NCBI RefSeq assembly: GCF_017744675.1
Contig: NZ_JAGIAV010000004.1
Coordinates: 1-64,000, forward strand
Direction of reading: 5' to 3'
Length of the DNA: 64,000 nt
Source of the DNA: Flavobacterium sp.
GTDB lineage: Bacteria; Bacteroidota; Bacteroidia; Flavobacteriales; Flavobacteriaceae
The notes under the pieces were generated by a model. The model saw only the letters and a program-made list of their open reading frames with translations, made no database searches and was not told where the DNA came from. The position numbers and the translations under genes are program-made. Positions 48,907 through 58,382 of this stretch are shown here, piece after piece (positions within the stretch are counted from its first letter, which is position 1; every line of letters begins with the position of its first letter).

Positions 48907-51438
48907 TTATTGCTTTAAGTCTTGTTTAGGAGCTTCAATTGGCTGTTTTAGAGAAATAATATTCGATAATAATCGATATGCTCCAGCAACACCTTCTGGC
49001 AATTCTCTAAAGAAACTCAAACCTGTGTAAATATAATATCCTTTTCCGTATGGTGCGACAAGTAAAGCTCCATCTTTAGCAGATTCTCCTTTGTCATGCG
49101 ACGAAATAATAGGAGTGAAGGCAGGATCATATTCGTTTGGATAATATAAACCTTGTTCTTGCGTCCAGCCTTGAAAATCTTTTTCGGAGATTTTGTTCGG
49201 TGTGTTTAAAACAGGATGATTTGGCGCTAAGAACGTAATTTTGGCATTTTCTTCTGTCACACGATCGTTTGACAGTTTTAACGGATAAGGAGCAATTTTA
49301 TCGGTTACTAATTTTCCATTTGTATTATACTGCACAATCATATTTTTGCCGTTTTTTACAAAATTGAAAAGTATATTTTGTTTGTTTGCTAAAGCATTTA
49401 CTGTGTTGTAGGCACGAATTCCTGTGATAACGGTGCTAAATGAATCTAATTTTTCGGGTGTAATTTCTTCAGGTTTTAAGATTGAGACTTTATATCCCAT
49501 TTGTGTCAAACTCTCAGGAACTTCGTCTCCAGCTCCCATGATGTAAGCAATAGCATCTCCAGAAATTTTCAAATCAATTCGAATGCATCTGGATTCTGCT
49601 GGTTTTAAGACCATTTGTTTGGTAATATGGCTGAATTCTATGTTGGTTTGATCTTTATCAAAACGTTTATTGTCAACAATAGCAACGCTTTTTGCTGTAA
49701 CTTCTTCTGGATTAACAGGTGGAGTTACTTCAAAATAAAAGATTTGTTCGTTGCCTTTTTTGTCTAAAGCAAAGGGAATTTCTTTTGGAGAAACCGACCA
49801 GCTTTTTGGAAGTTCTAATTGCAGATTTCCTTTTACATTGTCTTTTCCAGCACGAACTTTCACAGGAACCATTTTACTTTTGGTGTTTCCAAAAACCAGA
49901 ACTTTTTCTAGAATAGAAGTGGTTACGTCTGGTACAATATCTAGGAAATTATACATTTCACCTTTTACACCATCATTGTATTTATAGACTACAGTGCGCT
50001 CAAATGGAATTTCGACATCGTTGATTTTTACATTAAAGATCACTTTTGTGTCTCTTATAATATCAGGAATACCAATGATTTCCTGATTAGAAACCGTGTA
50101 CATTCCGACAGTAGCTTTTTCTTTTAACCAATAAGGCTGTGTATATTCAATATTGTCTGGAAGCTTCAGCTGGAGATTTATTTTCTGGTCATTGTTGTTT
50201 TTTAAAACAATATTTTGAGCCGTAGTTTGATTGTCAGGAAGTGTTGTTACGCTAACCAACTGCATTCCTAAAGCACATCTGTTAATGGCTTCTAGGCTTA
50301 GTTGAATTGTACTTCCTGGAGTTGCTTCTTGCTCATTGGCAACGGCTTCAAGATATAAACCAGAGCAAGATGCAATAATGTTTTTTAGGGCAGCAAGTTT
50401 AATCGTTTTCCAATGTATGTCATCTAAAGCTTGAATCATAGAATAAGCCTTAACCAAATCAGGAATACTTGCCGAAGGATTGCTGAAATCGTATTTAGAG
50501 ATAATGGTTGCAATTAAATCGCCAACAGGTTTTCCGTTTTTAACGCGGTTCCAGCTCGTGTCAATTCCGTCAAATAAATTGTCACGTTCTTTTGGATTTT
50601 CACCATTAATTAGCTCTAAATATTCGGTTTCTTCACCGCGAACACCTGTGCTTCCAAATCCTTGCGACTGGTGGCGGCTTCGGCTCAAAGCGGCAATTTC
50701 TTGATTCGATTTTCCAAGTCCAGTGTAGTAAACTCCAGTTTCTAGCTTCGTAAATTTAGATTTATTGGCTGCATCAAACTTTTCTTGGCTTCCATAAAAC
50801 CACCAAGAAGGATTGAAGAACTGGCGTTTTACCTGCCAAGGAGTAACATATTTTAATTGTTCAGGATAAACTTTTGCATCGTTTGTTAGATTGAAGCTTT
50901 CAACACTCAACATGGCAGAAGAAGTATGGTGACCATGTGTTGTGCCTGGCGAACGATGATCAAATCTATTGATGATAATGTCTGGTTGGAATTTTCTAAT
51001 GGTCCAAACCACATCAGCCAAAACTTTGTCTTTGTCCCAGATATCTAAAGTCTCTGATGGATTTTTTGAAAAACCAAAATCGTTTGCTCTTGAAAAGAAT
51101 TGTTCTCCGCCATCTATTTTTCGAGCTTCAATTAATTCTTGTGTTCTAATAACACCAAGTAGTTCGCGCAATTGAGGGCCAATTAAATTTTGTCCGCCAT
51201 CGCCACGAGTAAGCGATAAATACCCCGTTCTGGCATTCATTTCATTGGCCAAATATGAAATCATTCTAGTATTTTCATCATCAGGATGCGCTGCAACATA
51301 CAATACAGAACCTAAAAAGTTTAATTTTTTGATTTGATTATAAATTTCAACTGAACTTAATTTTTGTGGCTGCTGTGCAAATGAAATTTGAAAACCTATA
51401 AAAAATAGAATAAAGATTTGAATCTGTATTTTTCGCAT
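48907..51438 (-). CDS. secreted PIG-L/LmbE family deacetylase with C-terminal domains
   Basis: This 843-residue protein has a signal peptide (IQIFILFFIGFQISFAQ). The PIG-L domain starts at about residue 35 with AAHPDDENTR (His51, Asp53/Asp54), the zinc-binding motif, then RGDGGQN, and NRFDHRSPGTTHGHHTSS, which carries the third metal ligand His. Family members remove N-acetyl or similar groups from sugars. Large beta-domains (residues 330-640) and a GATase-like C-terminal domain follow. The order PIG-L, small membrane protein, symporter implies one pathway that processes and imports a substrate. Confidence 0.83.
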   Translation of the reverse strand: MRKIQIQIFILFFIGFQISFAQQPQKLSSVEIYNQIKKLNFLGSVLYVAAHPDDENTRMISYLANEMNARTGYLSLTRGDGGQNLIGPQLRELLGVIRTQELIEARKIDGGEQFFSRANDFGFSKNPSETLDIWDKDKVLADVVWTIRKFQPDIIINRFDHRSPGTTHGHHTSSAMLSVESFNLTNDAKVYPEQLKYVTPWQVKRQFFNPSWWFYGSQEKFDAANKSKFTKLETGVYYTGLGKSNQEIAALSRSRHQSQGFGSTGVRGEETEYLELINGENPKERDNLFDGIDTSWNRVKNGKPVGDLIATIISKYDFSNPSASIPDLVKAYSMIQALDDIHWKTIKLAALKNIIASCSGLYLEAVANEQEATPGSTIQLSLEAINRCALGMQLVSVTTLPDNQTTAQNIVLKNNNDQKINLQLKLPDNIEYTQPYWLKEKATVGMYTVSNQEIIGIPDIIRDTKVIFNVKINDVEIPFERTVVYKYNDGVKGEMYNFLDIVPDVTTSILEKVLVFGNTKSKMVPVKVRAGKDNVKGNLQLELPKSWSVSPKEIPFALDKKGNEQIFYFEVTPPVNPEEVTAKSVAIVDNKRFDKDQTNIEFSHITKQMVLKPAESRCIRIDLKISGDAIAYIMGAGDEVPESLTQMGYKVSILKPEEITPEKLDSFSTVITGIRAYNTVNALANKQNILFNFVKNGKNMIVQYNTNGKLVTDKIAPYPLKLSNDRVTEENAKITFLAPNHPVLNTPNKISEKDFQGWTQEQGLYYPNEYDPAFTPIISSHDKGESAKDGALLVAPYGKGYYIYTGLSFFRELPEGVAGAYRLLSNIISLKQPIEAPKQDLKQ

Positions 51439-51467
51439 GGTGAGTGTTAGATGTTTTGAAATTATTC

Positions 51468-51475
51468 CAAAAATA
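51468..51475 (-). promoter_or_regulatory. -7 promoter box of the PIG-L operon
   Basis: On the minus strand the box reads TATTTTTG (plus 51468-51475), 30 bp upstream of the ATG at 51438. No good TTG was found at -33. Confidence 0.4.
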
Positions 51476-51548
51476 GTAATTATTTTATGGAAGATTATTT
51501 AAATGAAATGTTAACGCTCAATAATTATACCTTTCTTTAAAATGATAA

Positions 51549-51590
51549 AACAAAAAAAGCTGTTAGAACCCAATCTAACAGCTTTTTATT
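51549..51590 (-). terminator. terminator of the LVIVD lipoprotein gene
   Basis: AAAAAGCTGTTAGA (51554-51567) pairs with TCTAACAGCTTTTT (51574-51587). On the minus strand the tail is T-rich. Confidence 0.82.
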
Positions 51591-51605
51591 ATTTTTTTTA
51601 AGACT

Positions 51606-53231
51606 CTATTTCAGTTTATTCTCAGTGTCTTTGTAAGTTCCTGAAATCGTTACATTGCTTCCTTTGGTAACTTTACCATAGATAGTTATAGAAGAATCAT
51701 TTCCGATAAAATTGATTTTAGCACCGTTGTTTAATCGTAGATCTCCCCAAATTACGACAGAACCTTCAATTTGCAATACCGCATTATTGTTTATAATTAA
51801 TTCTGTTGGAGACGATTGCTGGTATTTACCTTGAGATAAACTTCCTCTCATATTAAAAGTACCACCGCTGTTTAAAGTCAAATTATTAAGAATTGTGATA
51901 GAACCGCAATGAGTTAAAACAGCACCAGAATTAACAATTGCTGAATTTATGGCTGTTGCTCCTTGGTACGATTTTATTTCATTAGAATTTAAAATCAAAT
52001 CTCTGCCTTGGTTATAAGTGCCATATGTAAGACAGCTCGCAAAAGTGGTATTAGGTTTTTCCATTTTAATGATTTTCAAACCGCCTGTTCCACTTGCTAC
52101 ATAAATGTAATTGCCGCTTGATTTTACATAATTTGATGAACCTGCAATTCCAACAGAACCTAATAAATTAAGCTGCGTTGCAGATTGGTAAACATTAAGT
52201 CCTAATGCACCGTTTGCAACAAAGGCATAACCATCATTAAAAGAAACAGCATTTGTTACGTTATCTTCGCCAGCAGTTGCAATTCCGATAGTTTGCAATT
52301 TCGACCCGCTATTCACGTCATAAACTCCAAGACCATTTGGACCTTCAGAAACAAAAAGTTTTGTTCCGTCTATATCCATTGTTCTTTTAGCACCGCTAGC
52401 ATCTGAAGAAGTGATAAAGCTTTTTTGCAGCGCAAGAGTCGATTGGTTGTAAATATTAACTCCTTTATTTCCGCTTAAAGTCACCACTTTATCGCTTGTT
52501 AAGGCAATAGAACGTAAATCGGCCATAGCTACTTTTCCAGCAATTGCTTTTGTAGAACTGTTTATTTTGAATAAGCTACCATTGTCTCCCGTTACTGCAA
52601 AGTAATTAGAAGCATTAGCTGCAACATCTGTAGTAACTCTGCTTTCTAAGTAATTTGCCTTTAGTTTATCTGAAAGCAATCCAGAACTAAGCTCCATGTT
52701 AAATACAACTGCCGGATTTCCTGCAAGCTGAGCATCTTTATCTACATCTTTTGCTGCTCCGATAATTAAATTTGATCCCGAGAAAGTCAGCGATGTGATA
52801 TCTGTATTAGGAATTAGGGCAGAAGTAACCAATTTTGGTTTATAAGGATCGGAAACATCAATCACGTCAATAGCTCCAGAATACACATCGCCTCTCATGA
52901 TATAAGAAACGTAAGCATAATTTCCGTTTACTGTAACGTGACTAGCTTGTAATGTTCTCCCATTGGCGTCAACCGGCGGTTTTACTTCGGCAATTTGCAC
53001 TAAAGGAAAAGTAGTACTAGCTGTTTCTGCAGCTTTTCCTGTTAGGGAGCCATTTTCGATCGAGATTACCCCAGAATTAGTTAAATCAAGTCTTTGGTTT
53101 AAAGTAGATTGATCTGAGGTAATGTTAATGTTATTTGACGATTGTCCATCGTTTTTATTGTCATTGTTATCGTCACAGCCTATTAACAGTGACAAGGCTA
53201 AAAATGAAAGCAAATAAACATTCTTTTTCAT
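51606..53231 (-). CDS. LVIVD-repeat beta-propeller lipoprotein
   Basis: This 541-residue protein has a lipoprotein signal (LLIGC, Cys19) and an Asp/Asn-rich linker. The body contains LVIVD-type repeats (GAIDVIDVSDPYKPKLVTSA; GVYDVNSGSKLQTIGIA; GGLKIIKMEKP) which form a beta-propeller. The last ~130 residues form a different beta-structure of short strands (GSITILNNLTLNSGGTFNM; VVIWGDLRLNNGAKINF), similar to a right-handed beta-helix. Function is unknown; it is likely on the cell surface. It has a promoter TTG-N18-TATCTTTG upstream. Confidence 0.78.
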   Translation of the reverse strand: MKKNVYLLSFLALSLLIGCDDNNDNKNDGQSSNNINITSDQSTLNQRLDLTNSGVISIENGSLTGKAAETASTTFPLVQIAEVKPPVDANGRTLQASHVTVNGNYAYVSYIMRGDVYSGAIDVIDVSDPYKPKLVTSALIPNTDITSLTFSGSNLIIGAAKDVDKDAQLAGNPAVVFNMELSSGLLSDKLKANYLESRVTTDVAANASNYFAVTGDNGSLFKINSSTKAIAGKVAMADLRSIALTSDKVVTLSGNKGVNIYNQSTLALQKSFITSSDASGAKRTMDIDGTKLFVSEGPNGLGVYDVNSGSKLQTIGIATAGEDNVTNAVSFNDGYAFVANGALGLNVYQSATQLNLLGSVGIAGSSNYVKSSGNYIYVASGTGGLKIIKMEKPNTTFASCLTYGTYNQGRDLILNSNEIKSYQGATAINSAIVNSGAVLTHCGSITILNNLTLNSGGTFNMRGSLSQGKYQQSSPTELIINNNAVLQIEGSVVIWGDLRLNNGAKINFIGNDSSITIYGKVTKGSNVTISGTYKDTENKLK

Positions 53232-53262
53232 AAATTTCTTTTTTGGATTTTAAAATTCGGTG

Positions 53263-53291
53263 CAAAGATATATCATACTCACATTAAACAA
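53263..53291 (-). promoter_or_regulatory. promoter of the LVIVD lipoprotein gene
   Basis: On the minus strand TATCTTTG (plus 53263-53270) and TTG (plus 53289-53291) are separated by 18 bp. The box is 31 bp upstream of the ATG. Confidence 0.72.
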
Positions 53292-53377
53292 TGGTTAAAT
53301 TTTTTGAACAATCTGTTTTTCAGTTATTTATGTTTAAAACACATGTTTTTAACAAAATTTCCAAACTAAAATGCCAT

Positions 53378-53413
53378 AAAAAAAAGAGAGTATCATTTTT
53401 TTGATACTCTCTT
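53378..53413 (-). terminator. terminator of the Tyr/His-rich protein gene
   Basis: AAGAGAGTATCA (53384-53395) pairs with TGATACTCTCTT (53402-53413), with T-rich flank on the minus strand. Confidence 0.8.
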
Positions 53414-53437
53414 GTATTGATTGTTAGTGATTTAGCA

Positions 53438-53953
53438 TTATCTTCTTCCGTGACCATGTCCACGTCCACGATCATCGTCATGATCATCATGATCGTGGTG
53501 TTTATTGTGTTTTTCGTAATGTTTGTACTCTTTACGATCATAATAACGACGATCATTGTAACCGTAAACAGGTCTAGGTCTATAAGGTCTTTGTGGTTCA
53601 CCGTGGTATCCTCTGTAATATTTAACTTTATGACGGTCAAAATAAGCATAAGGAGTTCTACCGTGGTAATCTGTTAAAACTACTTTGTAACCTCCATACA
53701 AATCGTAGTTTCTATATTGTCTTGGCAAGTAAGTTGCTCTTACCCATCCTCCTCCTCCGTAATAGATAAATTGAGCAGCACGAACATCGTAGTAAGCTTC
53801 AATATCTGGAAGATAATAATATTCCATATCAGAATATCCTACAGGTCCCCAAGCTGGAGGCGTACCTATATTTACATTAACCGATACTTGGGCTTGTGTG
53901 GCGTTTGCAACCAAAAGAAATAATCCGGCGATTGCTAATTTTATCGTTTTCAT
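53438..53953 (-). CDS. secreted Tyr/Arg-rich protein with His/Asp-rich tail
   Basis: This 171-residue protein has a signal peptide (LAIAGLFLLVANATQAQ). The mature part is very rich in Tyr, Arg and Gly (YYLPDIEAYYDVRAAQFIYYGGGGW; GYNDRRYYDRKEYKHY), and the last ~25 residues are almost all His, Asp, Arg and Gly (HHDHDDHDDDRGRGHGHG), which could bind metal ions or polyanions. Proteins of this sort occur in many Flavobacterium genomes, but no function is known. It is monocistronic. The codon and amino-acid bias marks it as low complexity. Confidence 0.7.
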   Translation of the reverse strand: MKTIKLAIAGLFLLVANATQAQVSVNVNIGTPPAWGPVGYSDMEYYYLPDIEAYYDVRAAQFIYYGGGGWVRATYLPRQYRNYDLYGGYKVVLTDYHGRTPYAYFDRHKVKYYRGYHGEPQRPYRPRPVYGYNDRRYYDRKEYKHYEKHNKHHDHDDHDDDRGRGHGHGRR

Positions 53954-54142
53954 CTTTTTTTAATTTTATAATGTTAATCTTGAATAGGGATATTCATATA
54001 CTGTGCCAAAAAATTAAAACAGATGCGTTTTGTCGGATAAAAATGCATTTCAACGAGTATGTAAAACCTTGCAAGGTGCTTAATCTATTGGTTTTTAACG
54101 TTTTGTTGGGTTTTGTATTTTTTTCAAAAAAAGTAAAAAAAA

Positions 54143-55975
54143 TTATTTGTAATTGACCACTCTTGGCTTTGCAAGTTCAAAACTTTGAAGACCATAATCG
54201 GTAGTTTCAAAAGTATTTGTTTTGAAAACATTATCTCCTTGTTGCGGAATACTAGGATAATACGAAAGTGAAAGCTGGAATGAACTGAAAACCAAATAGT
54301 CATTGCTAATTAGCAATCCCACTGTCAGTTTGGAATAAGGTTTATTTTTTGTCATTGCTATTTCTGGACTTCCTAAAACCGCAATCGAGTAATTGAAAAA
54401 CGGATTTAAACGAAAACCCAACAAGGCATGCGGAGAATAGGTCTGTGTCTGCAACGATAAAACAGCTTTGCTTGTGCCGTACAAGTAGGTATTAAAACCC
54501 GCCAATCCGTTTTTATTATTAATGTCTAATTGATCGCCAATAATATCATCTCGATTTATTCCGAGTACAACTTTTGGGTTTACGAATTGTCTAATTTTCC
54601 AATTTCCAACACTAAATAATTTGGTAAAATAATTGGATTCAAACAAAAACGAGGTTTGATAGGTTTTCGATTGATGAAAAAAAGTCCCTGCTTCAAAATT
54701 CATACTGAGAAAGCCCAATCGATAATAATTTCCAAAAGAAAATTGTGCTCCAACATAGGGCCTCCAAAACGTATTTTTATATTGATAACCAAAAGTGACA
54801 CCATAAATCCGACCTATAGGGACATCTTCGGTCTGCCCGTTTCTAAAAATATAGCTGTCTTTTATAAATTTTCGAGTATTCAATCCAATTCCGCTCAGAA
54901 TTAGCTTCTCAGAAGAATAAAAATGATTCGGATCATATAGTTCTGTAGGCGTTTCACTGTAATTGATATTCAAAAAACGAGCTGTTACTATTAAATTCGT
55001 AATCGCTTTATTTTGGTCTTCATACATTTTAAAAGCACGTCCGACCCACATATCTTGCGAGGTGTATTTTTTGGGCTGATAGGCAAATGTCGAATCTGGT
55101 GCTTGAAGCGTATCTTTTCTAAAACTTTCGTCAATATAGAATCCGCCAGCCCATTTTGTCAGAGGAGAGTAGAAATCTCGTTCAATATCTATACTTTTAA
55201 TATAATTATTGTCTAAATCCATATTATAATGAAACACAGTTCCTATATATGTATTTTTAATATTAGGAACAGTATAGGTGACTTCATTACCATTTTGGCC
55301 ATCACTAAAACGATTGGTAAAACGATATTCTAGCTGCTGGCCGCTTCCAAAGAAATCTTTTTCCTTAAAACCAACCGAAACTTGATTGCTCGAAATGGAA
55401 AACCTTGGAATGGTGCTCCAGGAATCTAAAACACGTATGGTAACATCTACAGAATCTGAAGCTTGACCTACGCTCTGATTCGAAATTCGAACTGCAGTAA
55501 CATAACGCTGCGCACGAATCAAACGCTCAGACTCGAGCACCTTATAGGTATTATAAGGCGTATTTTTCTTAAAAAGCAAAAGATTGTAAATCGCTATTTT
55601 TTTTGTTTTCAAATGAAGCCTATTACCCATTCTTTCTCCCCAATTTTTAGGCTGTTGAGTAGTGTCGGCGACAGAATACCCAAAAGGATCTAAAGTAATA
55701 ATATTGATTTTTCGAATAATTTTCCCTTCGTAGTTGGTCGAATCAATAGGAACAAGCAATTCGTCTTTTTTCTTTGGCTTTTTAGATCTGAAAAATAATT
55801 TATGCATGGCCTGCGTAAATTTATTCTTCTTAGAGTAATTTCTAATTTTGGTATAGATTTCCGTAGTGTCTTTTTGAGGTTTGGGTTCTTTCTTATTTTG
55901 ATTTACCTGTGCATATCCGTTTTGCAAACAGAAGCACAGCAAAATAAGAAATAGTATTTTTTTATATAAAGACAT
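54143..55975 (-). CDS. outer-membrane BamA/TamA-like protein
   Basis: This 610-residue protein has a signal peptide (KKILFLILLCFCLQNGYAQ), a Lys-rich linker, a POTRA-like periplasmic region (about residues 85-185: IIRKINIITLDPFG; YNTYKVLESERLIRAQRYVTAVRIS) and then a beta-barrel of alternating aromatic strands (FGSGQQLEYRFTNRFSDG; YGVTFGYQYKNTFW). BamA/TamA proteins insert or secrete outer-membrane proteins; this is a divergent member in which the usual C-terminal aromatic residue is absent. The role is inferred from architecture. Confidence 0.68.
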   Translation of the reverse strand: MSLYKKILFLILLCFCLQNGYAQVNQNKKEPKPQKDTTEIYTKIRNYSKKNKFTQAMHKLFFRSKKPKKKDELLVPIDSTNYEGKIIRKINIITLDPFGYSVADTTQQPKNWGERMGNRLHLKTKKIAIYNLLLFKKNTPYNTYKVLESERLIRAQRYVTAVRISNQSVGQASDSVDVTIRVLDSWSTIPRFSISSNQVSVGFKEKDFFGSGQQLEYRFTNRFSDGQNGNEVTYTVPNIKNTYIGTVFHYNMDLDNNYIKSIDIERDFYSPLTKWAGGFYIDESFRKDTLQAPDSTFAYQPKKYTSQDMWVGRAFKMYEDQNKAITNLIVTARFLNINYSETPTELYDPNHFYSSEKLILSGIGLNTRKFIKDSYIFRNGQTEDVPIGRIYGVTFGYQYKNTFWRPYVGAQFSFGNYYRLGFLSMNFEAGTFFHQSKTYQTSFLFESNYFTKLFSVGNWKIRQFVNPKVVLGINRDDIIGDQLDINNKNGLAGFNTYLYGTSKAVLSLQTQTYSPHALLGFRLNPFFNYSIAVLGSPEIAMTKNKPYSKLTVGLLISNDYLVFSSFQLSLSYYPSIPQQGDNVFKTNTFETTDYGLQSFELAKPRVVNYK

Positions 55976-56053
55976 TCGGTAGTTTTCTTCTAATAGTTTT
56001 AAGCTTTATGAATATAAGGAAATAATAAATGCTATGCTAGCATAACGCTTTTT

Positions 56054-57154
56054 TTAAGCTTCTGTTGTAATTTTTCTTTTTCTCCAGGCAAATTTTCTTG
56101 GAACATGATTTCCCATGAGATATCCCCAAGCAGAAAGCGAGTCAATTCGATCAAAAATAATTTTAAGAATGGCTAAAAGCGGAATCGCTAAAAACATTCC
56201 GGCTATACCAGCAGCAGCGCCTCCAACTATGATTCCCATAATAGAAACAAAAGCATTTATTTCTACTTTTGAATTGATAATTAAAGGCACAAGAAGGTTA
56301 TTGTCAATAAACTGAACAATAATATTCACAATAAGTATTCCGAGAATTACTGAAATTTCACCAGATCCTGTTAGTGATGCGAGAACCGTAATAACTCCGG
56401 CAATAAAAATTCCGATATAAGGAATTAGATTCAGAATTCCTGTAATTAACCCGAGAAGAACAAAATATTTTACGTCGATTATCCATAAGCCCAAACTGGT
56501 CAATACCGAAACTACAATCATTTCAATTATTAAGCTTACAATGTAATTATTGATCGAAACTTTTATCTGAGACAGAATATCCTGTAAAACGTCGTGATTT
56601 TCTTGTTTGATTAATTTGGCAAAAAATAGTTTGAAATGTTCCTTATAAATCAAAAATAGAAAGGTGTAAACCACCATAATGGTGCTGTCTAAAAGAACAT
56701 CACTAATAGAAACGATAAACGAACCCAATTTTGCCTGACCTGTTTTAACAGAATCTTTGGTAACCGAATCCAGATATTTCTTTTGTTCGCCTATACTGAC
56801 TTGGAAATTTTCGCGGATAAATTTATGAATTTCAAGAATAAAGGAATTTGCATTTTTCTTTATCGTATCAAAATCATTTGCCATATAGGTGACTTGATAA
56901 GAAATAAAGACCAGAACGGCAGCAATGACGGAGATAAAAATGACAAGACAGATTATCGCTGCAAGATGCCTTGGAAATTTAAGTCTTTTGTTTAAAAAGG
57001 TAAAAATCGGAAGCAGTAAAACGGCAAAAAGGAATGCCATTAAAATTGGCGTAAGAATATCTTTTCCGATGCAAAAAATAAATGCAAAACAAATTAGAGT
57101 AACAAGAATAAAAGAAAGTTTTGCATAAAAGGGTAATGTTATGGGCCGAGTCAT
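56054..57154 (-). CDS. AI-2E family transporter (PerM-like)
   Basis: This 366-residue inner-membrane protein has eight predicted helices with the family pattern: SLIIEMIVVSVLTSLGLWIIDVKYFVLLGLITGILNLIPYIG and GIIVGGAAAGIAGMFLAIPLLAILK. Family members export small molecules or act as sodium/proton antiporters; AI-2 transport is only known for one. It lies 102 bp after the mechanosensitive channel gene, so co-transcription is uncertain. Confidence 0.88.
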   Translation of the reverse strand: MTRPITLPFYAKLSFILVTLICFAFIFCIGKDILTPILMAFLFAVLLLPIFTFLNKRLKFPRHLAAIICLVIFISVIAAVLVFISYQVTYMANDFDTIKKNANSFILEIHKFIRENFQVSIGEQKKYLDSVTKDSVKTGQAKLGSFIVSISDVLLDSTIMVVYTFLFLIYKEHFKLFFAKLIKQENHDVLQDILSQIKVSINNYIVSLIIEMIVVSVLTSLGLWIIDVKYFVLLGLITGILNLIPYIGIFIAGVITVLASLTGSGEISVILGILIVNIIVQFIDNNLLVPLIINSKVEINAFVSIMGIIVGGAAAGIAGMFLAIPLLAILKIIFDRIDSLSAWGYLMGNHVPRKFAWRKRKITTEA

Positions 57155-57256
57155 TTATATTTTTATTTAGCTGAATTTATATAACAAATATTACTCTTTA
57201 TTTGTCTTTTTACGTTCCAGCTTTTTTTGCGCCCGTTATAAAATTCCCATTACAAT

Positions 57257-57787
57257 TTAGTCGAAAAACTCGCGTTCTTCATACTTTGCAGGAATAATCG
57301 AAATTCCTTTTTGAAGCAACAAATTGTTTGGGAAAACAATTTTCTCTCCTTCTTTTGTTTTTAAACTTACGTGAAAGGTGTTAATGTCTTCAATTTCAGC
57401 TTCGATAGGGAAATCTTTGTCGTGTATTTTAATTGTATCTCCAATTCTAAAAGGAAATGAAAAGAATAAAACCATTCCAGAAGTAATATTGCTTAAAATA
57501 GACCATTGCGCAAACATGGCAACACCAATTACGGTTGCAATAGAAGAAATAGTAATAAAAATATCCTCGGTTTGAACGCCCCAGATTACGATTAAACTTG
57601 TTACCACAAGAATGTTCATCAAAATATTAATATACTTGATGACCAAATTGGTTCGGTGCTCAAATAATTGGCTTGTATAAGCAAATCGTCTTATTAATTT
57701 GGCGATTAATATTCGCAGTACAATCAAAATGGCAATAAGAACGATTGTTGCAATTATTTCACGGCTATACTCTTTAAAAGAAAACAT
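57257..57787 (-). CDS. small mechanosensitive channel (MscS-like)
   Basis: This 176-residue protein has an N-terminal membrane segment (IIATIVLIAILIVLRILIAKLI) and the MscS pore-plus-beta region (GVAMFAQWSILSNITSGMVLFFSFPFRIGDTIKI; EIEDINTFHVSLKTKEGEKIVFPNNLLLQ). The usual C-terminal domain is missing, so it is a minimal MscS-like protein. It opens under membrane tension to release osmolytes. It follows maf by 10 bp. Confidence 0.85.
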   Translation of the reverse strand: MFSFKEYSREIIATIVLIAILIVLRILIAKLIRRFAYTSQLFEHRTNLVIKYINILMNILVVTSLIVIWGVQTEDIFITISSIATVIGVAMFAQWSILSNITSGMVLFFSFPFRIGDTIKIHDKDFPIEAEIEDINTFHVSLKTKEGEKIVFPNNLLLQKGISIIPAKYEEREFFD

Positions 57788-57797
57788 AAATAAATTT

Positions 57798-58382
57798 TTA
57801 CACTAATGTAGTCAAAAATTCATAAACTTTGGCTGTCGGAAGTCCCATAACATTGGTATAAGAACCTTCAACTTTTGCAACTGCCATAAAACCAAACCAT
57901 TCCTGAATGCCATAGGCGCCAGCTTTGTCGTAAGGTTTGTAGTTTTCGATATAATATAAAATAGCTTCGTCAGACAAATCATTAAAAGTTACTTTGGTAA
58001 TATCGTGCAAAAGGGTAGAAGAGTCTTTCGTTTTAAAACAAACTGAAGTAATGACGTCATGTGTTGTATTAGACATCGATTTAATCATTGCAAAAGCTTC
58101 CTCGGCACTTTTTGGTTTTCCTAAAGCTTTGTTCTGATGCCAAACAATAGTGTCGCTAGTAACCAAGATTTCATCTGCTGCCAATTCGCCCTCAAAAGCA
58201 CTTGCCTTTAATTCTGCAAGATAATCTGTGATTTCAACAGCTTTTAATTCTGGAGGATAAATTTCTTCCACATCTTTTAAGCGAATTTCAAAATCAAGAT
58301 CTAAATCCTTAAAAAATTGCTGTCTTCGAGGCGAACCCGAAGCTAAAATGATTTTATACTTTTTTAGTTTTTCTTTAAGCAT
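57798..58382 (-). CDS. maf: Maf-like nucleotide pyrophosphatase
   Basis: This 194-residue cytosolic enzyme has Maf motifs: ILASGSPRRQQFFKDLDL at the N-terminus, VTSDTIVWHQNKALGKP and DKAGAYGIQEWFGFMAVAKVEGSYTNVMGLP. Maf proteins hydrolyse dTTP/UTP or modified nucleotides to monophosphates, a housekeeping role. The start overlaps the end of the UbiA gene by 8 bp, so the two are coupled. Confidence 0.93.
   Translation of the reverse strand: MLKEKLKKYKIILASGSPRRQQFFKDLDLDFEIRLKDVEEIYPPELKAVEITDYLAELKASAFEGELAADEILVTSDTIVWHQNKALGKPKSAEEAFAMIKSMSNTTHDVITSVCFKTKDSSTLLHDITKVTFNDLSDEAILYYIENYKPYDKAGAYGIQEWFGFMAVAKVEGSYTNVMGLPTAKVYEFLTTLV

Noticed and set aside
53320-53649. A 109-codon frame rich in Thr, Ile and Met
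   Set aside because: It overlaps the Tyr/His-rich gene in another frame and runs through its terminator; the bias comes from GAT/CAT repeats.
56031-56046. Short palindrome TATGCTAGCATA near the end of the AI-2E gene
   Set aside because: Self-complementary without a loop, and with no good T run in the right direction; too weak for a terminator.
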